The notes under the pieces were generated by a model, which saw only the letters and a list, made by a program, of their open reading frames with translations, did not search any database and was not told the origin of the DNA. Both the position numbers and the translations under genes were made by a program. From Bacteroidota bacterium (GTDB taxonomy: Bacteria > Bacteroidota > Bacteroidia > Bacteroidales > WCHB1-69), in contig JAEWNB010000097.1 in assembly GCA_023392945.1 (NCBI GenBank), positions 1-11,133 of the forward strand: 11,133 nucleotides of DNA, written 5' to 3'. Positions 1 to 6,946 of this stretch are shown piece after piece; the first letter of the stretch is position 1, and every line of letters begins with the position of its first letter.

Positions 1-125
1 TTATTGAATTATCAGAGACAGTAGATTTACTACATAAGTCAAAAGATTTTGAACATTTGCTATGTAACAAAATGAACTCGGAAAAAATTGTTCATTTTAG
101 AGAATTTATCAATAGCTTAACTTGA
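1..125 (+). CDS. 3' end of an unidentified gene (partial)
   Basis: The frame starting at base 3 is open for 40 codons up to a TGA at 123-125, while the other two forward frames hit stops within the first 25 bases. The encoded tail has the mixed charged/hydrophobic composition of a real helical C-terminus and ends in HFREFINSLT. It contains no motif that identifies the family. It lies about 100 bases upstream of the dipeptidyl peptidase gene on the same strand, so the two could be co-transcribed. A chance open frame of this length is possible in AT-rich DNA, so confidence is moderate. Confidence 0.5.
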   Translation, partial: IELSETVDLLHKSKDFEHLLCNKMNSEKIVHFREFINSLT

Positions 126-228
126 AAACACTATCCTATCCCATTGTTTAAACACTATGATTGCAGAGAGAGCAAAGCGTGCATGGATATTTTGTATTAT
201 TGCACTCCGAATCAAAAAACACATCTTT

Positions 229-2418
229 ATGAGAAGAATACTATTTTGTCTGTTTTTGGGTATCATGAGTCTGGGCGGAACACTTTTTGCCCAACCTAAA
301 GAAATCACTATTGAAGATATTTGGACGAACTTTCTTTTTTACCCGAAAGGGGTTAATGGCTATGAACCGATGGCAAACGGCAGCTATTATACTATTGTCG
401 GAGAATCCGGAATAGAGAAATACAGTTATGAAACCGGAAAGAAAATTGAAACGCTCTTAGCAAATGAGACGCTATTAGAGGCAAGTAATCAGATTATTTC
501 CATTCAGTATATAGATTCCTATAAATTTGACAAGGAGGAAAAACAGATTTTGCTCGCCCTGGATGAAGAGTATATTTATCGGCGATCAACAAAGGCATAC
601 TACTATATCTATAATTGTAAAGAGAAAAGTCTGCAACCGCTCAGCAATAATGCAAAAGGGAAGCAGAGTTTTGCCACTTTCTCTCCTGACGGCAAAATGG
701 TGGCATTTGTAAGAGACAACAATATCTTTATCAAAGAGTTGGATAATAATAGAGAATTGCAGATCACTTTCGACGGAGATGAAAACCGCATTAAAAACGG
801 GATTGCCGACTGGGTTTATGAAGAAGAACTGAGCATTGCCCAATGTTTTGAATGGTCACCCGACGGCAGCAAAATAGCCTATCTCCGCTTTAACGAAAGC
901 AGGGTAAAGGAATTCTCCCTCACTACCTACGGGAGTCTTTATCCGGAACAATATAGCTATAAATATCCCAAGGCAGGAGAAGATAACTCGTTGGTGGATG
1001 TATATTATTATGATTTGACAACTGAAAAAAAGAACAAGCTTAACCTCGGGGATAACAGCAACTGCTATTTTCCGCGTATTTATTGGCTTTCTAACTCTAC
1101 CGAATTGATGGCACTTAAACTGAACCGACACCAGAACAAGTTGGAATTTTACCGATATAATACCACAACCGGTGCTCAGGAGGTAGTCTTTACCGATGAA
1201 AATAAGTGGTGGCTGGAAATCAGTGACACTTACTATTTTATGGATGACAATAAGACCATGGTGGTCACCTCCGAAAGAGACGGGTACAACCATCTCTATC
1301 TGGTGGAATTCGGGGGAGAAACCAAACAGATTACCCGAGGCAACTGGGAAGTGGCAGAGATTTGCGGAATTAATGCCAAAAAGAGACTGATTTACTACCT
1401 TTCCAATGAGTCGGCAGTGTTGAACAGAGACCTTTATGTGATTAGTTTTGATGGTACAAACAAAAGGTTGCTTACCAGTGGAAGCGGATGGAATGATGTC
1501 AGTTTAAGTCCCAATGGCTTATACTACCTCAACAGCTATACCGACATCAATACGCCGCCCGTTTTCACCATTCATGATGCAGCGGGAAAACAACTACGGG
1601 AGCTGGAAAACAATGCCAACCTGAAAGAGTTGATGAAAACTTACGGATTTTCGCAAAAAGAGCTTTTTAATTTCACCACTACTGAAGGAATCTCCCTGAA
1701 TGGATGGATGATAAAACCAAACGATTTTGATCCTGCCAGGAAGTATCCCGTGCTGATCTATCTTTACGGCGGCCCGGGGTCTCAGGAGGTGGAAAATTCC
1801 TTTTCAAGAAGTCAGGATTTTGCATGGTATCAATTGCTGGCACAAAAGGGGTACATTGTGGTGTGTGTTGACGGCCGAGGCACAACAGGACGCGGTGATG
1901 CCTTCGAAAAGTGTGTTTACAAACAAATGGGCAAATTGGAGACTCTCGACCAACTGGAAACCGTTAAATATCTTAAAACTTTACAATATGTGGATGCTAA
2001 TCGACTCGGCATCTGGGGATGGAGTTTTGGCGGCTATCTGGCTACCCTTGCCATGTTCCAAAGCGAGGGACAGTTCAAGATGGGTATTTCAGTAGCCCCC
2101 GTCACCAACTGGCGTAACTACGACAATATCTATACCGAGCGCTTTTTGCAAACCCCACAGGAAAATCCCACCGGCTACGACGACAACTCCCCTGTTTTTT
2201 ACGCCGATAAACTGAGTGGGAAATATCTGTTGATTCACGGCACCGCCGATGATAATGTGCACTTTCAAAACTCCATGGAATTGGCTGACGCCCTGATCCG
2301 GAACAACAAACAGTTTGATCAGTTCTTCTATCCCAATAAAAACCATTTTATCTACGGAGGCATTACCCGCTATCACCTATATACTAAACTGACCCAATAT
2401 ATTCTGGAGAATCTGTAG
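229..2418 (+). CDS. dpp4: Dipeptidyl peptidase IV (S9B family, secreted)
   Basis: A 729-aa exopeptidase that removes X-Pro or X-Ala dipeptides from the N-termini of peptides, probably in the periplasm for peptide nutrition. Residues 1-21 form a signal peptide (basic MRR, hydrophobic stretch, cleavage near LFA-Q). Residues about 40-480 are the eight-bladed propeller. They include DWVYEEE (194-200), whose Glu199 and Glu200 match the pair that anchors the substrate amino terminus. The C-terminal alpha/beta hydrolase has oxyanion Tyr513 (YLYGGPGSQ), nucleophile Ser599 (GWSFGGY), Asp674 (HGTADDNVH) and His706 (NKNHF). Its length is close to the 723 aa of the Porphyromonas gingivalis enzyme. The frame is open further upstream to an ATG at 157, but the ATG at 229 is preferred because only it places the signal peptide at the N-terminus. 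The gene is intact, and its GC content is clearly higher than that of the island to its right. Confidence 0.95.
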   Translation: MRRILFCLFLGIMSLGGTLFAQPKEITIEDIWTNFLFYPKGVNGYEPMANGSYYTIVGESGIEKYSYETGKKIETLLANETLLEASNQIISIQYIDSYKFDKEEKQILLALDEEYIYRRSTKAYYYIYNCKEKSLQPLSNNAKGKQSFATFSPDGKMVAFVRDNNIFIKELDNNRELQITFDGDENRIKNGIADWVYEEELSIAQCFEWSPDGSKIAYLRFNESRVKEFSLTTYGSLYPEQYSYKYPKAGEDNSLVDVYYYDLTTEKKNKLNLGDNSNCYFPRIYWLSNSTELMALKLNRHQNKLEFYRYNTTTGAQEVVFTDENKWWLEISDTYYFMDDNKTMVVTSERDGYNHLYLVEFGGETKQITRGNWEVAEICGINAKKRLIYYLSNESAVLNRDLYVISFDGTNKRLLTSGSGWNDVSLSPNGLYYLNSYTDINTPPVFTIHDAAGKQLRELENNANLKELMKTYGFSQKELFNFTTTEGISLNGWMIKPNDFDPARKYPVLIYLYGGPGSQEVENSFSRSQDFAWYQLLAQKGYIVVCVDGRGTTGRGDAFEKCVYKQMGKLETLDQLETVKYLKTLQYVDANRLGIWGWSFGGYLATLAMFQSEGQFKMGISVAPVTNWRNYDNIYTERFLQTPQENPTGYDDNSPVFYADKLSGKYLLIHGTADDNVHFQNSMELADALIRNNKQFDQFFYPNKNHFIYGGITRYHLYTKLTQYILENL

Positions 2419-2542
2419 TCAATTGTATATTTCGTTTTTCAATTGCCCAAGATGTTTATATCGTTTTTTTCAAAAATGGCCATTTTCGGGTCAGGCTAAA
2501 AACTGAGAAAGAGTTTTTGGGGAAGTTAATTGTCTAAAAAAA

Positions 2543-2644
2543 TTTCGTGCTTACGAAAAATTTTTTTGTGCCTATGAAATTTATAAAACGAAGCTTCGAA
2601 ATTTTTTTTTGTGCTTACGAAATTAAAATTCCGTATTTACGGAA
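2543..2644. repeat. Direct copies of GTGCYTAYGAAA with small palindromes
   Basis: The 12-mer GTGCTTACGAAA occurs exactly at 2547-2558 and 2611-2622, with a variant GTGCCTATGAAA at 2568-2579. Two of the copies are preceded by runs of seven or more T. Between and after them are palindromes TTTCGT-GCTT-ACGAAA (2543-2558), CGAAGCTTCG (2589-2598) and TTCCGTA-TT-TACGGAA (2629-2644). The function is unknown. The stems are short, so any RNA structure would be weak individually. Confidence 0.65.
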
Positions 2645-2667
2645 ATTTAAAGTTAAAATTCATGGGT

Positions 2668-2739
2668 CGCATTCCTTCCGGAATGCGGAGATTTGTTTGG
2701 AGTCTCATTACTACCAAGCTGTATTCCCTTCCGGGAATA
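2668..2739. repeat. Two related hairpins with TTCC loops
   Basis: CGCATTCC-TTCC-GGAATGCG at 2668-2687 is an 8-bp perfect stem. TATTCCC-TTCC-GGGAATA at 2722-2739 is a 7-bp perfect stem. Both share the ATTCC/GGAAT core and the identical TTCC loop, so they look like two members of a small palindromic repeat family rather than independent terminators. Neither is followed by a strong T-run. Confidence 0.65.
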
Positions 2740-2781
2740 AATTTGCCAATGATTTGCAACAACCAACCGAGCCGGCTGCCA

Positions 2782-2812
2782 CCTCTTCCTCAACGAGGAC
2801 GAGGAATTTTTT
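2782..2812 (+). terminator. Terminator-like hairpin
   Basis: CCTCTTCCTC (2782-2791) pairs with GAGGACGAGG (2795-2804) with one mismatch around a three-base loop. AATTTTTT follows on the plus strand. It lies about 365 bases past the dpp4 stop, so it may end read-through from that gene or be another member of the local hairpin cluster. Confidence 0.35.
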
Positions 2813-2852
2813 CCATCCGCAATGTTCTGCGAACTTGCCGTAAAAAATAACA

Positions 2853-2948
2853 ATTTCCACATCTTCACATCTTCAAATTTCCACATCTCCAAATCTTCAC
2901 ATCTTCACATCTCCACATCTTCAAATCTCCACATCTTCAAATCTCCAA
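2853..2948. repeat. 8-bp tandem array, 12 units, G-free on the plus strand
   Basis: Twelve consecutive octamers fit ATYTYCAM (for example ATCTTCAC, ATCTCCAA), with variation at only a few positions. The whole 96-base array has no G on the plus strand. It overlaps the last codons and stop of the symE-like gene at 2937. Because the unit is 8 bases, unit gain or loss there would alter the protein's C-terminus. It is not a CRISPR array, since there are no spacers. Confidence 0.85.
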
Positions 2949-3230
2949 ATCGCTGTTTTCTTCTTTGCGGATTACAATGAGCCCTTTGCTGACAAAGAGT
3001 GTGGTGTAGTTGCCTGTTTCGAAGCCGGCTTTTTGCAGCCAGTTGCCGCTTAGGTGCAGTGACGGCACCTCATTGGAGTTGCTGAAACGGTGATGGCGGG
3101 TGCTGTAGCACATTTTGAGCCGCCGTAGATAGCCGCATGCCAAAGGGTTCTCCTTGCTGTTGGGGGTTGGGGTTGCTGTTTCGCTTTGCTTTTGCCGGGC
3201 AGTTCTCTTTTTCTTTTCTGATTGAGCCAT
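2937..3230 (-). CDS. SymE-family toxin-like protein
   Basis: A 97-aa protein. Residues 1-30 are basic and then Ser/Thr/Pro-rich, probably disordered. Residues about 37-89 match the SymE domain, an AbrB-like fold. CYSTRHHRF (41-49) precedes VPSLHLSGNWLQKAGFETG (55-73) and KGLIVIRKE (82-90), which correspond to the strand / LxGxWLxxAGFxTG / GCIVL pattern of E. coli SymE. SymE is an SOS-induced type I toxin repressed by the antisense RNA SymR. Many relatives are stand-alone or associated with Rhs/transposon regions, and toxicity here is inferred only. The start at 3230 is chosen because it retains the basic leader. A shorter start at Met40 would keep the core domain. The last three codons and stop lie inside the octamer array. 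The gene begins about 33 bases after the terminator T-run of the upstream ncRNA, leaving little room for a separate promoter. No LexA-like box was recognised. Confidence 0.75.
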   Translation of the reverse strand: MAQSEKKKRTARQKQSETATPTPNSKENPLACGYLRRLKMCYSTRHHRFSNSNEVPSLHLSGNWLQKAGFETGNYTTLFVSKGLIVIRKEENSDLEI

Positions 3231-3262
3231 GATGTAGTATTGTTTTAGTTGCGGCAGCTAAT

Positions 3263-3344
3263 AAAAAAACAGTGCTGCTGACCTGTTGACTTCAATCACA
3301 AGGATAGATTGGACGCATTAACGTTCCATACAGGAGCAGCACTG
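3263..3344 (-). terminator. Intrinsic terminator of the small RNA
   Basis: On the minus strand the arm at 3330-3344 pairs with 3270-3286 (5 bp, a 2-base bulge and 10 bp: ACAGG and AGCAGCACTG against their complements). Seven T follow (A-run 3263-3269). The loop is unusually long (3287-3329) and contains the whole 3' strand of the RNA's closing stem. Confidence 0.65.
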
Positions 3345-3417
3345 CATATTGCATAACAGATATAAAATATATCTGCAATTATCAGGCTGGATATCCTATC
3401 CTTGTCTAATTGAAGTC
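3263..3417 (-). ncRNA. ssrS: Structured small RNA, candidate 6S RNA (Bacteroidales-1 type)
   Basis: Read on the minus strand from about 3417. The 5' end pairs with a distal segment to form a closing stem of 9+9 bp (3409-3417 with 3288-3296, and 3396-3404 with 3299-3307). Inside is an apical arm containing a perfect 8-bp hairpin with a 3-nt loop (3357-3375), and a side with a small hairpin GGA-CG/CG-TCC (3311-3327). A long closing stem, an internal bubble with a small 3'-side hairpin and an irregular apical arm form the 6S RNA architecture. 6S RNA sequesters RNA polymerase by mimicking an open promoter. The element is bounded by a -7 box and a terminator. The existence of an RNA is well supported. 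The 6S identity rests on shape alone, and a cis-acting leader or symE-controlling RNA is the alternative. Confidence 0.6.
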
Positions 3418-3421
3418 GCTG

Positions 3422-3429
3422 CAAAAATA
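3422..3429 (-). promoter_or_regulatory. -7 box of the small RNA promoter
   Basis: The minus strand reads TATTTTTG, an exact match to the Bacteroidota -7 consensus TAnnTTTG. It sits 5 bases before the first base of the closing stem, which is the right distance for a start near 3417. No clear -33 TTTG was found 19-21 bases upstream. Confidence 0.5.
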
Positions 3430-3520
3430 ACAAAAAATTAATAATGGAAGAGGGGGAAGAAAGATTTTTTGGGGAAAAAATGCTTTAACATCAGGGAACA
3501 GCATGAATTGATATATTTAT

Positions 3521-3528
3521 TATTTTTG
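3521..3528 (+). promoter_or_regulatory. Candidate -7 box for the 63-aa gene
   Basis: TATTTTTG matches TAnnTTTG exactly and ends 20 bases before the ATG at 3549, suggesting a short leader. The -33 region is not recognisable, and AT-rich sequence makes chance matches common. Confidence 0.4.
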
Positions 3529-3548
3529 TCCATTCAAAATTTTTCATT

Positions 3549-3740
3549 ATGCCTATTGGAATGACATTTACCTTAAAAGAAAATAACAAGACAATCTGGT
3601 TGAATTTCAACTATATTGTTAGATTTTTTAAAAATGAAGATGGTAGTTGCACCATTATTACTGAAAATGAAAGTATATGTGTTAAAAATTCTTTCGAAAG
3701 TATTTGGAAAAAACTAGAGAAATTTGAGCTAACGATTTAA
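3549..3740 (+). CDS. Small hypothetical protein, 63 aa
   Basis: I do not recognise a named family. The protein has a strand-rich pattern (TIWLNFNYIVRFF, then a DGSCTIITENES turn and strand) followed by VKNSFESIWKKLEKF. This recalls the short FlbD-like or LytTR C-terminal pattern of two strands leading into a VKxSxxxI helix. That similarity is by eye and implies no function. It is the only plus-strand gene beside the island and is convergent with the operon (66 bases between stops). One 60-base row of it counts about 23% GC, like the island and unlike symE, so it may have arrived with the island. A TAnnTTTG box lies just upstream. Met5 (3561) is an alternative start. Confidence 0.6.
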   Translation: MPIGMTFTLKENNKTIWLNFNYIVRFFKNEDGSCTIITENESICVKNSFESIWKKLEKFELTI

Positions 3741-3806
3741 AACAAGCCTTACATTTGAGTTGTAGCGTTGGAAGGTGAGGGGCAATATGTTTGCAAATAG
3801 ACTTCC

Positions 3807-4493
3807 TTAATTATTATATTCAAAATAAATCTTTTTTAATAAACCTGGTTGATTATCAAAAATTTGATACTTGCATAAATTTATAAGACTCATGATATTT
3901 GATTTTCTTCGAAAAATGGTGCTTTTTGATAAACAAAGCATATATTTCATAATGTTAACATCGGCATTTTCAGAATCTGCAATTATTCTTGAAATAAATC
4001 GGTTTCTAAGAATACATCTAGCCAAGATAGCATTCTGATTTTTTTCATCAAACGATAAAAATACAGAACCTATACATGATAAATAACAAATATTTTCTTT
4101 GAATTGTGTTAACCCTAATTCGTATGCTGTTTTAGAATGGTTTTCCCCATATTTTCTATATGCTATATCATTCCTTAATTTATGGTCATCTAACAATAGT
4201 TTACCAACCTCTACAAATGAAAGGCCTGGATCATTCACTTCATGAATTTTTTTGCAAATATCAATAGTACAGGCTTTAAAAGAACTAAACTGTGGGATAT
4301 CTTTAGATGTAATAGGAAGAATCTGAACATGATTATGTATATAACTTATAAATTCAGAATAAGGAATATTAATGAGAGCCCCTATATAATTACAAATCTC
4401 ATTAGTAGGAAATTTATACCTATAGTAGAACATGTTCTCATTTATTTCCACTTCAAAATCTTTTGAAAAGAATAGTTCTATTTTCGAGTTCAT
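3807..4493 (-). CDS. Unrecognised protein, last gene of the operon
   Basis: A 228-aa protein of no family I can name. It is predicted soluble, with no signal peptide or membrane segment. The most distinctive stretch is residues 92-128: FVEVGKLLLDD, then K-rich, then KYGENHSKTAYELGL (114-128), which looks like a helix-turn-helix-like or helical signature likely to be conserved. The remainder is helical, with scattered cysteines (34, 75, 80, 136, 140, 160, 187, 207) not arranged as a zinc site. The start codon overlaps the stop of ParB-like 2 as ATGA (4490-4493), so translational coupling is likely and it belongs to the system. It might be a specificity, sensor or effector subunit; this is inference from position only. 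Confidence 0.85.
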   Translation of the reverse strand: MNSKIELFFSKDFEVEINENMFYYRYKFPTNEICNYIGALINIPYSEFISYIHNHVQILPITSKDIPQFSSFKACTIDICKKIHEVNDPGLSFVEVGKLLLDDHKLRNDIAYRKYGENHSKTAYELGLTQFKENICYLSCIGSVFLSFDEKNQNAILARCILRNRFISRIIADSENADVNIMKYMLCLSKSTIFRRKSNIMSLINLCKYQIFDNQPGLLKKIYFEYNN

Positions 4494-5464
4494 ACCTCTT
4501 TAATCTCTAAATAATTTTTTAAGATTCTATTAATTTTCTTAAGCTCATATTTAATGTCTGTACTATCCCTCACAGATTCTTCAAATGTACTTTCACTAAT
4601 AATATTTCGAAAAGTTCTAATTTTCTTATATATATCATCAATCTTTCCAGTATCCTTAACTCTTTCATAAGCATCATAAATATCTGTTGACCCAGATGCT
4701 ATTTCATCAAGTACTTTTTTAGCTTTTTTATCAGGACATTTAGCAATTTCTCCAATTTTTCTAATATCAGAAGCTTGCTGTATTTCTTTGTTTTTTATTT
4801 GTGATACAATTGTATCTACTAATTGTGGATGAGAATTTTTTACTTTGTTTATTCCTCTATTTTTTAGTAATTCTTCGTAATAGCTCCAATTTGTCGGTTC
4901 TAAATCATCATTTTCTATCATATAAGAATAAACATCAATGAATTTATTTGCCACTCCTTTTTGAATTCCTAACTCTTTGGCCATCGTTTCGACAGGAATT
5001 TTTGATTCTTTTTTACGTCGATACAAATAACCAGCTTGCTCATATGGACTCCAATCTTTTCTTCCAATAATATGATATTGACCTAGAAGAGTAAAAATTG
5101 ATGATTCATCAATATCTGAAGGTAAAAGAACACATTGTACTTTACCCCAAGTAATTGGGTCATTTTTACATAATAGTCGATATGCTGCTAACCGACTGTT
5201 CCCTTCAAGAACAACAAAATCACCATCACGAACAATTAAAGGGTCAATAAGACCACCGTTACTTTCAATAGATTGTTTGAGTTGCTTTACATGTTCCATT
5301 GTAATCATTAATTTCTCAATGCTATTTTGATCTGGATTAGTCTGATATGCAACTCTAAGAGCACTAAAAACTCTTGGATTATCTTCATAAAATTTTAAAG
5401 AAGATTGATTAATTTCAACTTCTCTAACGTTAAATTCTTTTTTCCCAATTGTTAATGTCTTCAT
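4490..5464 (-). CDS. ParB/Srx-fold protein 2
   Basis: A 324-aa protein with an N-terminal ParB-like domain: DNPR (28-31), NGGLIDPLIV (69-78), EGNSRLAAYR (87-96) and HIIGRKDWSPYEQA (131-144). These correspond to the ParB nucleotide-binding C-motif (GERR-like) and the ENxxRxxLxPxExA motif, though with EGNSR and HxxGxxxW substitutions, so CTP binding is possible but unproven. Residues 159-182 (ETMAKELGIQKGVANKFIDVY) read as a helix-turn-helix, and the C-terminal 100 residues are Lys-rich and helical. There is no ParA ATPase nearby, so chromosome or plasmid partition is unlikely. ParB-fold proteins also serve as CTP switches, nucleases, kinases and parts of phage DNA-modification modules. It is a clear paralogue of the protein encoded at 7360-8370. 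It starts 12 bases after the helicase stop and overlaps the downstream gene by 4 bases. Confidence 0.85.
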   Translation of the reverse strand: MKTLTIGKKEFNVREVEINQSSLKFYEDNPRVFSALRVAYQTNPDQNSIEKLMITMEHVKQLKQSIESNGGLIDPLIVRDGDFVVLEGNSRLAAYRLLCKNDPITWGKVQCVLLPSDIDESSIFTLLGQYHIIGRKDWSPYEQAGYLYRRKKESKIPVETMAKELGIQKGVANKFIDVYSYMIENDDLEPTNWSYYEELLKNRGINKVKNSHPQLVDTIVSQIKNKEIQQASDIRKIGEIAKCPDKKAKKVLDEIASGSTDIYDAYERVKDTGKIDDIYKKIRTFRNIISESTFEESVRDSTDIKYELKKINRILKNYLEIKEV

Positions 5465-5476
5465 ATTAATTTTCTT

Positions 5477-6946
5477 CTATTTGTTGTTTAAAATATCTTT
5501 AACTAGTTCACCAAAACTATAATCAACAACTTTTTGGTATTTTTTCAATTCATAATCACCTTGCGTCAAGAATGCAGCATTTTGCTTAGCTTTCAATAAT
5601 AGGTCAACCCAAATATCAATACTATCTTTTACCATCAAGTTATAAATATTGCATGTTTTTGTTTGTGAAATACGATGTATTCGATCTTGTGCTTGCAGAT
5701 AATCATCAAGGTTAAATCCTCGGTCATAAAAAATCACATTGTTTGCAACAGTTAGAGTTAATCCTTCTTTCGCAGATTGTGGTGTTGCAAATAATACTTT
5801 GGCATCGCCATTCTTAAATTCACGAACAGAATAATTCCTATCCTCAATATTCATTTTGCCAGTAATTTTTACAGCATTTAGGTATTTATACTTTTTATGA
5901 AAAAAATCAACATTTTCAGTAAATATTGACCATACTATAACTTTCTCTTTTCTATTAATTACTTCATTAATTAATTCATCTAGTTTATTTTCTTTTCCAG
6001 ACAAACAACAATATAAATCATCTATCAATCTAGGATTTGAAGAAATTTGTACAAGCCTAAGCAATCTTTTAATAGAATCCGAAGATTCGTCAAGTATTGC
6101 ATTATCTCCTCGTTGTATTAGTATTTGCAATTCTGTTCTCACTTTTTCATACATCATGTTTTGTGCCTTTTCAAAATCCACAAAAATGTTATGGTACACT
6201 TTATTCGGTAGAGAAATTATGCCACTTTTTTTTGTTTCACGTACAGTGAATTTTTTAATTTTATCATAAATATTGGACACTGATGACTCAAATATATCTC
6301 TTTTAAGTTTATTTGAAAATAGATCATTTTCTAAGTCTGTATTTTTTTTAAAGTCGGAAAAATTTGTCCCTAAACTATTCCCAAAATCGAGAAAAAAAAT
6401 CTGAGCCCAAATATCATAAGGTCTATTGGCAACTGGTGTTCCTGTCATTATTACGCGAATCTTGAATAAATTGGAAATTTCAAAAAAATCATGAGTAAGT
6501 TTAGATTCTGGGTTTTTAAGTTTTGTAGATTCATCTATTATTATAGCAACATCCCTTGTTTTAAGAAAAAGCTTGAATCTCTCTTTTTCACCAGATATTG
6601 TTTCAAAATTTGTAATAATAATGCGTGTTGCGCTATTAAATACATAGAAATTTTCAGTTCTTTTATTAGTTAATATTCGAGGTTTAATATTGGTATGGAT
6701 TTCAAACTCGTCACGCCAATTTTCAACTAATTGCTTTTTTGTCACAATTAATATTGTGTCAATTTTCAAATACTCTAGCCAATAAAGAAGAAGGTCAATC
6801 GCTATTTTGGTTTTACCAAGACCTTGCTCATGAAAGATTGCAGCATAAGGTAAATCTTTTATTGCATTAAAAGCTTCAAACTGATAAGGAAATGCATTTA
6901 ACTTAGCAGAAAGATTTTGACCCGGTAAATCTACTATTTTTCTCAT
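5477..6946 (-). CDS. SNF2-family helicase / DNA translocase
   Basis: A 489-aa superfamily 2 ATPase with all core motifs: Q-like region FPYQFEA (19-25), Walker A EQGLGKT (40-46), Ia VTKKQLVENW (68-77), II DESTKLKN (138-145), III MTGTPVANRP (167-176), V SAKEGLTLTVANNVIFYD (391-408) and VI QAQDRIHRISQ (418-428). The DES-type box II and the QxxDRIHRxxQ signature place it in the SNF2 group, which translocates on double-stranded DNA. The protein is little more than the two RecA lobes, the size seen for phage-type SNF2 proteins. It has no extra nuclease or targeting domain, so targeting probably comes from its operon partners. It overlaps the nuclease gene by ATGA (6943-6946), suggesting a joint complex. 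The gene is intact. Confidence 0.95.
   Translation of the reverse strand: MRKIVDLPGQNLSAKLNAFPYQFEAFNAIKDLPYAAIFHEQGLGKTKIAIDLLLYWLEYLKIDTILIVTKKQLVENWRDEFEIHTNIKPRILTNKRTENFYVFNSATRIIITNFETISGEKERFKLFLKTRDVAIIIDESTKLKNPESKLTHDFFEISNLFKIRVIMTGTPVANRPYDIWAQIFFLDFGNSLGTNFSDFKKNTDLENDLFSNKLKRDIFESSVSNIYDKIKKFTVRETKKSGIISLPNKVYHNIFVDFEKAQNMMYEKVRTELQILIQRGDNAILDESSDSIKRLLRLVQISSNPRLIDDLYCCLSGKENKLDELINEVINRKEKVIVWSIFTENVDFFHKKYKYLNAVKITGKMNIEDRNYSVREFKNGDAKVLFATPQSAKEGLTLTVANNVIFYDRGFNLDDYLQAQDRIHRISQTKTCNIYNLMVKDSIDIWVDLLLKAKQNAAFLTQGDYELKKYQKVVDYSFGELVKDILNNK

Larger units (their letters stand above)
2419..2852. other. Non-coding hairpin-rich spacer after dpp4
   Basis: No convincing gene lies here. 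The stretch holds a perfect palindrome AAAATGGCCATTTT (2473-2486) and then six stem-loops in about 260 bases: 2543-2558, 2589-2598, 2629-2644, 2668-2687, 2722-2739 and 2782-2804. The last is followed by a T-rich run and could act as a terminator. Open frames across this stretch run through the hairpins and have biased composition, so I do not call them genes. Confidence 0.7.

Noticed and set aside
856..1293. 145-codon antisense frame within dpp4
   Set aside because: It is fully inside a confidently identified gene and is a by-product of that gene's codon usage.
2547..2850. Overlapping plus-strand frames of 79 and 98 codons after dpp4
   Set aside because: They cross several perfect hairpins and direct repeats, and the products have no coherent composition.
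2853..2948. Octamer array as a CRISPR array
   Set aside because: The units are directly adjacent, with no spacers and no unit longer than 8 bases; no cas gene is nearby.
3288..3417. Inverted repeats as the terminal repeats of a small insertion element
   Set aside because: The arms have a -7 box on one side and a T-run terminator on the other, plus internal hairpins, which fits a transcribed RNA better. No flanking target duplication was seen.
3741..3806. Left-edge sequence as a direct repeat of the right-edge G-rich block (att sites)
   Set aside because: Only short vague resemblance (TTTGAG and a GGGGC/GCAAT pattern) was found; no exact repeat long enough to support an attachment site.
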